DNA of 31,991 nt from a virus. Position numbers and translations under genes: made by a program. Under the pieces are notes generated by a model. That model did not search any database, was not told the origin of the DNA, and worked only from the letters and a program-made list of their open reading frames with translations. The stretch covers positions 1-31,991 of the IMG/VR virus record IMGVR_UViG_3300023170_000111; one strand, given 5' to 3'. This document shows, in pieces, positions 1-3,705 of the stretch; within the stretch, counting starts at the first letter, position 1, and each line of letters opens with the position of its first letter.

Positions 1-162
1 AATGAGACTGAGGTTTGCTACTCTCAGGAACACGCCATCGATGTTGCTTACTCTATGAATGATGAGTCCAATTCTTATGTCTGGGTTGAAGATTACCTCG
101 GGCACACTGTTATCGAGTTGGGTGATGTTGTAGAGGGTATCTCTCAACTGGTCTTCGCCTGA
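1..162 (+). CDS. 3' end of an unknown small protein (5' end outside window)
   Basis: An open frame runs from base 1 to a TGA at 160-162 and gives the last 53 residues of a protein. The fragment is acidic and ends in GDVVEGISQLVFA. I do not recognise a family. It is followed by a G-free CA-rich leader and the ArdA-like gene, so it probably belongs to the same block of small accessory genes. The absence of stops and the codon use, similar to the next gene, support it being coding. The start and full length cannot be known from this window. Confidence 0.6.
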   Translation, partial: NETEVCYSQEHAIDVAYSMNDESNSYVWVEDYLGHTVIELGDVVEGISQLVFA

Positions 163-209
163 TTTCACCCCTTAACTAACACTCACTCACACAACACTAA
201 CTAACACTC
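163..209 (+). promoter_or_regulatory. G-free CA-rich leader A
   Basis: These 47 bases between a stop codon and the next ATG contain no G at all and no Shine-Dalgarno site. The core CACTAACTAACACTCA (195-210) runs directly into the start codon and recurs exactly before two other small genes (663-678 and 1269-1284). Such a leader would be unstructured RNA. A role in SD-independent translation is inference. Confidence 0.6.
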
Positions 210-647
210 ATGTCCATCACTTTGACTTCTAACTACAAAGAAATCCTCACCGAGCGTGTTGTTGATATGATCGAATTGTTGGAGGATGATTATGATCTTC
301 AGGCAATGCTTACTTTCATCGATGAGCACAATGAGGATGATTTCTTTCACTTTTATGAGGAATATGTTCGCTGTGGTGAAGCAATCGGATTCGAGGCAGT
401 TGATGCCCTGATTGCAGAGCAAGGTTGTGTATCTGTCGTTGATGAGTGTGACGAACGCTATCAGGGTTGTTATCAATCAACGGCAGACTTTGCTGAAGAG
501 TTTTACACTAACACCATGTGCTTAGATATTCCTGCCGCTATTGTTGTTGATTGGGAAGCAACTTGGGACACCTCATTGTATTATGATTTCACGGCATGTT
601 CTGACGGTCAAGCATACTGCCCCTGGCATATCTTTGCTGATAACTGA
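210..647 (+). CDS. ArdA-like antirestriction protein (acidic DNA-mimic candidate)
   Basis: This 145-residue protein is extremely acidic: about 33 Asp/Glu against about 4 Lys/Arg. Residues about 45-75 (FFHFYEEYVRCGEAIGFEAV and following) resemble the ArdA helix containing G-x-EA. Residues about 80-143 follow the ArdA pattern: an ERYQGCYQSTADFAEEF block, then a V-D-W-E block, then WHIF near the end. ArdA proteins mimic B-form DNA and block type I restriction enzymes in the cytoplasm. If this assignment is right, the protein would protect incoming phage DNA. It starts right after G-free leader A, has no SD site, and is followed by a small UUCG hairpin. The family call rests on pattern recall and not on a search. 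An unrelated acidic phage protein is the main alternative. Confidence 0.55.
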   Translation: MSITLTSNYKEILTERVVDMIELLEDDYDLQAMLTFIDEHNEDDFFHFYEEYVRCGEAIGFEAVDALIAEQGCVSVVDECDERYQGCYQSTADFAEEFYTNTMCLDIPAAIVVDWEATWDTSLYYDFTACSDGQAYCPWHIFADN

Positions 648-659
648 TGCCTTCGGGCA
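648..659 (+). terminator. Small UUCG hairpin directly after the ArdA-like stop codon
   Basis: TGCC TTCG GGCA forms a 4-bp stem closed by a stable C(UUCG)G loop, starting on the base after the stop codon. No T-tract follows, so it is more likely an RNA processing or stability element, or a weak attenuator, than a full terminator. Confidence 0.3.
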
Positions 660-662
660 CCA

Positions 663-678
663 CACTAACTAACACTCA
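663..678 (+). repeat. Leader repeat core, copy B
   Basis: CACTAACTAACACTCA is identical to the copies at 195-210 and 1269-1284. It lies in a 29-base G-free stretch (660-688) that ends at the ATG of the next small gene. Confidence 0.75.
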
Positions 679-688
679 TTCACTCAAC

Positions 689-826
689 ATGCTTCGCTTC
701 GGTATCAAGATTCTCCCCGTCGCTATTGTATGCTTTCTCTTTAGCAATACGCTTGGCAGTGTAATCAATGCCGCCCAGGCGCTCGACAGGCAGACAGCGA
801 GCAAAGTGGCACAGTTGACCCCATGA
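689..826 (+). CDS. 45-residue peptide with signal-peptide-like N-terminus
   Basis: The ATG at 689 follows leader copy B at the position where neighbouring genes start, and the frame runs to a TGA at 824-826. The protein begins with a short basic end (MLRFGIK), has a hydrophobic core (ILPVAIVCFLF), and then a small-residue site ending AAQA before LDRQ. This is the plan of a signal peptide, leaving a mature tail of about 13-15 residues. I know of no family. A single membrane anchor is the alternative. The stop codon touches a downstream ATG at 827. The frame is short, so its reality depends on the leader. The opposite strand is also open here but lacks an ATG start. Confidence 0.4.
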   Translation: MLRFGIKILPVAIVCFLFSNTLGSVINAAQALDRQTASKVAQLTP

Positions 827-839
827 ATGCTCCCACCCT

Positions 840-856
840 GTGCCTATAATGGTTTC
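840..856 (+). promoter_or_regulatory. Repeated TATAAT element, copy 1
   Basis: GTGCCTATAATGGTTTC contains a perfect -10 box (845-850). The same 17-base element recurs at 1051-1067 with two mismatches, and both copies follow a C-rich run. There is no good -35 box at 17 bp. The nearest TTGAC-like sequence (815-820) is 24 bp away. Transcription would start about at the ATG at 857. Confidence 0.4.
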
Positions 857-1015
857 ATGAACAACGATCAACGGATACGCTCCAACCTCGCCGCCTTCGG
901 TGAGAACTATACACCCCCTCGGAACTGGTGTCAGTCCGAGTTCTTTGGGAAGGGTTGCTGCCTGACCCCGAAGCAAGTTGAGAAGCGCCGCCGCCGTGCC
1001 CTGTGGCAATCCTGA
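857..1015 (+). CDS. Small basic protein of unknown function
   Basis: This 52-residue frame starts at MNNDQRIRSN and ends in a strongly basic tail containing KQVEKRRRRALWQS. Three cysteines (NWC and GCC) lie in the middle. I chose the ATG at 857 because a TATAAT box ends 6 bases upstream, which would give a leaderless mRNA. An in-frame ATG at 827 directly abuts the previous stop codon (TGAATG) and would give 62 residues by translational coupling. No family is recognised. The basic C-terminus suggests nucleic acid binding, which is inference. Confidence 0.45.
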   Translation: MNNDQRIRSNLAAFGENYTPPRNWCQSEFFGKGCCLTPKQVEKRRRRALWQS

Positions 1016-1050
1016 GACTGTCCACCATCACCCTGGAATCGCCCCCTCCC

Positions 1051-1067
1051 GTGCCTATAATGACTTC
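1051..1067 (+). promoter_or_regulatory. Repeated TATAAT element, copy 2
   Basis: GTGCCTATAATGACTTC matches the element at 840-856 in 15 of 17 positions and carries TATAAT at 1056-1061. The next ATG (1084) lies 22 bases after the box. It is probably a host sigma-70 type promoter or a recent duplicate of one. No clear -35 box is visible. Confidence 0.4.
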
Positions 1068-1083
1068 AGTTCAAACAAAGCAA

Positions 1084-1254
1084 ATGACCATTTCTCAACA
1101 GCAACTCGCCGCTATCATGGCAGACTATACCAAACAACACAGCGCCATGATGGCACGATCCGCCGCTAATGTTAAGGCATTTCATGAGGGTCGCCCTCAA
1201 CCTTTTACCGCCCCTCAGGGTAACGGCACTTGGAACATTTCCGACCGTGACTGA
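1084..1254 (+). CDS. Small hypothetical protein
   Basis: This 56-residue protein begins MTISQQQLAAIMADYTK. Its N-terminal half (to about residue 30) is Gln/Ala/Met-rich and likely helical. The C-terminal half is Pro/Gly-rich and ends NGTWNISDRD. The frame is open further upstream from a GTG, but the ATG at 1084 is the first start after the TATAAT element at 1056-1061. No family is recognised. Leader C and the DUF7249 gene follow. Confidence 0.5.
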   Translation: MTISQQQLAAIMADYTKQHSAMMARSAANVKAFHEGRPQPFTAPQGNGTWNISDRD

Positions 1255-1295
1255 CACTAACTGACTCACACTAACTAACACTCATTCACACAATC
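1255..1295 (+). promoter_or_regulatory. CA-rich leader C with repeat core at 1269-1284
   Basis: This 41-base intergenic leader has a single G and no SD site. It carries the third exact copy of CACTAACTAACACTCA and ends at the ATG of the DUF7249 gene. An extra partial copy (CACTAACTGACTCA) lies at its beginning. Confidence 0.6.
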
Positions 1296-1562
1296 ATGAT
1301 TTCTAACTACAACGGTTGGGCAAACTACGAAACTTGGAATGCTGCCCTGTGGGTTGGTAATGATCAGTTTCTTCACAATACTGCCATTGCTTGTGTACAG
1401 TTTTGTGGTGATAATGAGACCCCTTGGGATAAGTTTGTTCGCTGTATGATGGAGGGGCAAGTTGGTAAGTTTCTCGGGCAAACTGGTGATGGCGTTGAAT
1501 GGAATGACATCAACATTGATGCTGATGAGATGAACGAAATGATGGCAGAGTTGGCAGCATAG
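1296..1562 (+). CDS. DUF7249-type small phage protein
   Basis: This 88-residue protein opens with NYNGWANYETWNAALWVGND. That matches the hallmark of the small DUF7249 family (NY-x-GW-x-NYETW-x-x-x-LW-x-x-ND), which I recall from phages and plasmids. The C-terminal third (about residues 65-88) is acidic and Met-rich (INIDADEMNEMMAELAA). The function is unknown. Proteins with this motif can occur near antirestriction genes, which fits the ArdA-like gene about 650 bp upstream. It is translated from leader C without an SD site, and leader D follows the TAG stop immediately. Confidence 0.65.
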   Translation: MISNYNGWANYETWNAALWVGNDQFLHNTAIACVQFCGDNETPWDKFVRCMMEGQVGKFLGQTGDGVEWNDINIDADEMNEMMAELAA

Positions 1563-1612
1563 TTAACACCAACTCATTCACCACTATCTAACACCAACTC
1601 ACACAACACTAA
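1563..1612 (+). promoter_or_regulatory. G-free CA-rich leader D
   Basis: This 50-base spacer from stop to start contains no G. It has the variant repeat AACACCAACTCA twice in place of the exact 16-base core. It closely resembles leaders A-C in composition and placement. Confidence 0.5.
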
Positions 1613-1813
1613 ATGAACTTTGCCACCGCTACCAAAGAAGAACTAATGGCAGCAGGATTTGCTTTCAAAAGTGTACGTAAGCGCCGCCCACGTAAGGGTG
1701 AACTAATCTGTGAACGTGTAGGATTTAAGACTAAGCGAGGATCACAACAATGGCGTGATCGTTCACACATTGCCTCGCCAAGTGCATACGCTGTTGTTAT
1801 GGGTAACGGGTGA
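1613..1813 (+). CDS. Small basic hypothetical protein
   Basis: This 66-residue protein begins MNFATATKEELMAAGFAF. A dense basic segment, VRKRRPRKGE, lies near residues 21-30, and more basic residues follow (FKTKRGSQQWRDR). The charge pattern would suit nucleic-acid binding, but no family is recognised. It is the last gene of the accessory block, preceded by G-free leader D and followed within 17 bases by an intrinsic terminator. Confidence 0.6.
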   Translation: MNFATATKEELMAAGFAFKSVRKRRPRKGELICERVGFKTKRGSQQWRDRSHIASPSAYAVVMGNG

Positions 1814-1829
1814 ACAGTTAGTAACACAT

Positions 1830-1853
1830 AGGGGCAGTTATTTGCCCCTTTTT
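1830..1853 (+). terminator. Intrinsic terminator closing the accessory gene block
   Basis: A 7-bp perfect stem, AGGGGCA (1830-1836) with TGCCCCT (1843-1849), has a 6-base loop and a T-tract at 1849-1853. It lies just after the last small gene and before the structural region. Confidence 0.85.
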
Positions 1854-1976
1854 GTTGTTACTTAGGCGCGCCGAGCGAACGGGACTCCTAGCACATTTTA
1901 GTCTACAAACGTTTCCCAGCGACCTCTAAATATTAAAAAGGGTCCCCCTGATATAGAAAAATTCCCCCAGAAAAAA
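1854..1976. other. Non-coding junction between accessory and structural regions
   Basis: This 123-base gap holds the palindrome GGCGCGCC (1865-1872), a GC-rich patch unlike the AT-rich DNA around it. A CTAAATA motif (1926-1932) could be a weak T4-like late promoter element for the gene at 1977. Two C5 runs follow. I found no tRNA or convincing attachment site. Confidence 0.4.
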
Positions 1977-2201
1977 ATGGAACAAAAAGTCACTTATAAA
2001 AAACCCGATGGAACCTTACAAGAGGTTCATTTTGACGACTTCGATTCCTTTGCTGATAGCATGGAAGGTGTCGCTCAGCAATATTATGCTGGACTTCGCC
2101 CTGACGTTGAAGTAGAGACAATCTATAGCGATGGATTTAAAGTAACTGAGAGAGTAACAAATGAATCAGATAGAGATGGAGCTCAGTTCCTTTCGGAATG
2201 A
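1977..2201 (+). CDS. Hypothetical protein upstream of the spike gene
   Basis: This 74-residue acidic protein begins MEQKVTYKKPDGTLQEVHFD. No family is recognised. Its first half looks like a short beta hairpin (VTYKKPDGTLQEVHF) followed by a helix (DSFADSMEGVAQQYY). There is no clear SD site before the ATG. Its last 41 bases overlap the next gene in another frame, and that gene overlaps the spike-tip gene, so the three are probably translated together. A late promoter-like CTAAATA lies about 45 bases upstream. Confidence 0.6.
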   Translation: MEQKVTYKKPDGTLQEVHFDDFDSFADSMEGVAQQYYAGLRPDVEVETIYSDGFKVTERVTNESDRDGAQFLSE

Positions 2202-2382
2202 ACTAAAAGTAATCAAAGCAAAACTATCACAGATAGAGTTTCCTTTCAAGTTCATGTATCGACCACCGAGGGAAGAGAAGCACAAGAATATCTGTCAGTA
2301 CCTAGATAGTATTGACGAACGTTTATGTAGATTAGAGGAACTCAATGGCATTACCAGCGATACCGAAAGCACTAGGAGTTGA
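2161..2382 (+). CDS. Small coiled-coil hypothetical protein, overlaps both neighbours
   Basis: This 73-residue frame overlaps the previous gene by 41 bases and the spike-tip gene by 38 bases. Residues about 5-25 (EMELSSFRNELKVIKAKLSQ) and about 45-61 (QYLDSIDERLCRLEEL) have heptad-like hydrophobic spacing, and a Pro/Arg turn separates them. An alternative start at 2176 (MELSS) shortens the overlap. The middle section is unique to this frame and lies between two likely genes, which supports it. The function is unknown. A small oligomerising or chaperone-like role is only a guess. Confidence 0.5.
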   Translation: MNQIEMELSSFRNELKVIKAKLSQIEFPFKFMYRPPREEKHKNICQYLDSIDERLCRLEELNGITSDTESTRS

Positions 2383-2758
2383 TGCTATTGATGTACCGAG
2401 TGTTGAACCACCCGGATGTACGTATCCTTCAGCACCTGTAGGACCATCTACATGTCATACATCACCAAATGTACTCGTTGGCGGTACTGCTGCTATTTTC
2501 GTAACGCCTGGTAGAGTTGCTACAGCTGTATCAGGTACATCACCGAATCCATTGCTAGTACCGATTTGTGCCATTCCTGTGCCACGATTAGTTGTGACTA
2601 CACCATATGGCAATCAAACGGTTCACATCAATGGTCAACTCATAGGGGTATCACCAGGGACGAATGCTCAGATCACTGCTGGAGGCACTCCTAGGGGCAT
2701 TATAGGACCAACCCAGTGGGCAAAGGTATGTATTGAAGCATACACTGTACGTAACTAA
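2345..2758 (+). CDS. PAAR-like spike tip protein
   Basis: This 137-residue protein is rich in Pro, Gly, Val and Thr and has short beta repeats, as in PAAR-type spike-tip proteins. These cap the central spike of contractile tails and pierce the outer membrane. Strands such as NVLVGGTAAIFV (42-53) and QTVHINGQLIGVSPGT (91-106) are typical. Possible zinc ligands are Cys25, Cys37-His38, Cys75, His94 and Cys129, though which ones pair cannot be told. A good SD site, AGAGGA (2334-2339), lies 5 bases before the ATG. Its position just upstream of the gp25-gp6 baseplate genes fits. A different small beta-rich baseplate protein is the alternative. Confidence 0.6.
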   Translation: MALPAIPKALGVDAIDVPSVEPPGCTYPSAPVGPSTCHTSPNVLVGGTAAIFVTPGRVATAVSGTSPNPLLVPICAIPVPRLVVTTPYGNQTVHINGQLIGVSPGTNAQITAGGTPRGIIGPTQWAKVCIEAYTVRN

Positions 2759-2795
2759 AAGAGTGCCACTCTGAGAAGAAGGCGCTGAGAACCTC

Positions 2796-2824
2796 TTGAC
2801 GATCCGAAAGGATCACTGTATAAT
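2796..2824 (+). promoter_or_regulatory. Consensus sigma-70 promoter with a palindrome in the spacer
   Basis: TTGACG (2796-2801) and TATAAT (2819-2824) are separated by exactly 17 bp, a near-perfect vegetative promoter. The spacer contains the inverted repeat GATCC-GAAA-GGATC (2801-2814). The direct repeat CTGAGAA occurs at 2771-2777 and 2785-2791, just upstream. The promoter drives the small basic gene at 2848. Confidence 0.8.
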
Positions 2825-2847
2825 ATTAAAGTAACCAAGGAGAGATT

Positions 2848-2994
2848 ATGGCAAAACGACCGTCTTTTACAACTAACGGAAAACTGATCGAGTCGAAACC
2901 GAAGAAAACTCGTCAAGGATGTGGACAGCATACGAAGTACGCTTCTACAAGTCGTAACAAAGCCCGTAAGCGTTATCGTGGACAAGGGCATTAA
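2848..2994 (+). CDS. 48-residue highly basic protein in its own transcription unit
   Basis: The frame starts at an ATG 5 bases after a strong SD site, AAGGAG (2837-2842), and ends with TAA at 2992-2994. The 48 residues contain 14 Lys/Arg and a single acidic residue (Glu15). They begin MAKRPSFTTNGKLIESKPKK and end KARKRYRGQGH. There is one Cys (25). It resembles small basic proteins I recall from T4-like cyanophages, but I cannot name a function. DNA or RNA binding is likely from charge alone. It has its own sigma-70 promoter and its own terminator, unlike the late-type genes around it, which suggests expression by host polymerase early in infection. Confidence 0.75.
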   Translation: MAKRPSFTTNGKLIESKPKKTRQGCGQHTKYASTSRNKARKRYRGQGH

Positions 2995-3001
2995 TATTAC
3001 T

Positions 3002-3024
3002 AAGGTCCTTAAGGACCTTTTTTT
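3002..3024 (+). terminator. Intrinsic terminator after the small basic gene
   Basis: The perfect palindrome AAGGTCCTTAAGGACCTT (3002-3019) forms a 7-bp stem with a TTAA loop and runs into seven T residues (3018-3024). It sits 7 bases after the stop codon. Confidence 0.85.
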
Positions 3025-3093
3025 ATGTGTTAAATATACATAAAGGGATAGCAACCCCTTTAAAAGTTCTGTTTTCACTTTACAGTAAAACAG

Positions 3094-3276
3094 ATGGCAA
3101 ACCACCCAGTAGATAAAAGCGAAGAGTTTATTAAGTCAGGAATGACTTTGATTACAGATCGAGCATCTGATCGTTATTTAAAATCAACAAAAACTAATAT
3201 TCCACCAGAAGATAGGATGTCCAGACCATGTGGAGGCAAGGGTGGATTTGATGATTATGTAGAAAGGTGGCATTGA
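3094..3276 (+). CDS. Small hypothetical protein before the baseplate operon
   Basis: This 60-residue protein begins MANHPVDKSEEFIKSGMTLI and ends with the compact motif CGGKGGFDDYVERWH. The phrase ITDRASDRYLKSTKTNIPPE lies in the middle. I do not recognise a family. No SD site is seen before the ATG. A weak hairpin, AAAGGG (3042-3047) with CCCTTT (3056-3061), lies in the leader. The stop codon is 4 bases before the late promoter of the gp25 gene. Open frame, tight packing and orientation support it. Confidence 0.6.
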   Translation: MANHPVDKSEEFIKSGMTLITDRASDRYLKSTKTNIPPEDRMSRPCGGKGGFDDYVERWH

Positions 3277-3280
3277 GACA

Positions 3281-3288
3281 GATAAATA
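3281..3288 (+). promoter_or_regulatory. T4-like late promoter for the gp25-gp6 operon
   Basis: GATAAATA matches the late promoter element of T4-like cyanophages (xATAAATA). It lies 23 bases before the gp25 ATG. In such phages this element is read by host polymerase with the phage late sigma factor gp55. Confidence 0.65.
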
Positions 3289-3311
3289 AATGAAAGCAAC
3301 CTTATTTCTCA

Positions 3312-3704
3312 ATGCCCATTAAAGTCAATACTTTTAAAGACTTTAGTTTAACCTTCAAACCTCATCCTATTACGGGTGATTTACAGGTTGCAAAAGATGA
3401 GAATGCGATCAAACAATCAATCCGTTCACTTTTGCTTACCACCAAGAGTGAACGGTTATTTAATTCTGATATTGGCACTCGATTAAAAGAAGTATTATTT
3501 GAACCTTTAGATTTTGCTAGTGCTTCTCTTGTGGAAACAGAGATTCAGACAGTTCTGGATAGGTATGAACCTAGGATCACCGTCATTAGACTTGACGTGT
3601 TCCCAAATCAAGCAGAAAATGGTTATGAAGTAGAACTAGAGTATGTTATTACCGGTAGTGAAAAAAGATTAACAACCGACTTATTCCTAGAAGCACTAAG
3701 TTAA
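3312..3704 (+). CDS. gp25: Baseplate wedge protein, gp25/GPW family
   Basis: This 130-residue protein shows the gp25 pattern: a D-L-x-x-A-K-D-E-N-AIKQSI segment (about 23-37), then LLLTTKSERLF, the D-x-G-T-R-L-K-E-V-LFEP block (about 53-70), and a C-terminal beta section with VELEYVITGSE. The length is near T4 gp25 (132 residues). In T4 it sits in the core of each baseplate wedge with gp6 and gp53 and starts sheath assembly. It follows a late promoter, and gp6 starts one base after its stop codon, so the two are probably translationally coupled. Confidence 0.92.
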   Translation: MPIKVNTFKDFSLTFKPHPITGDLQVAKDENAIKQSIRSLLLTTKSERLFNSDIGTRLKEVLFEPLDFASASLVETEIQTVLDRYEPRITVIRLDVFPNQAENGYEVELEYVITGSEKRLTTDLFLEALS

Positions 3705-3705
3705 A

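Noticed and set aside
815-850. TTGACC (815-820) with TATAAT (845-850) as a standard promoter
   Set aside because: The spacer is 24 bp, too long for sigma-70. Only the -10 element is retained, as part of a repeated motif.
680-1009. Minus-strand open frame of 109 codons opposite the small genes at 689-1015
   Set aside because: It has no ATG anywhere and would need a TTG start. It opposes all accepted genes and covers two + strand frames that have their own leader or -10 element. I cannot fully exclude it.
163-1612. The CA-rich repeats as a CRISPR array or replication iterons
   Set aside because: They are separated by whole genes of unequal length, have no palindromic repeat or uniform spacers, and stand exactly at start codons.
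1861-1925. Possible tRNA or tRNA remnant in the GC-rich junction
   Set aside because: No cloverleaf can be drawn: there is no acceptor stem pairing and no TTCGA-type T-loop.
3031-3061. Late promoter in the AT-rich stretch before the gene at 3094
   Set aside because: TTAAATATA does not match xATAAATA in register, and the nearby AAAGGG/CCCTTT hairpin is weak, so neither is called.
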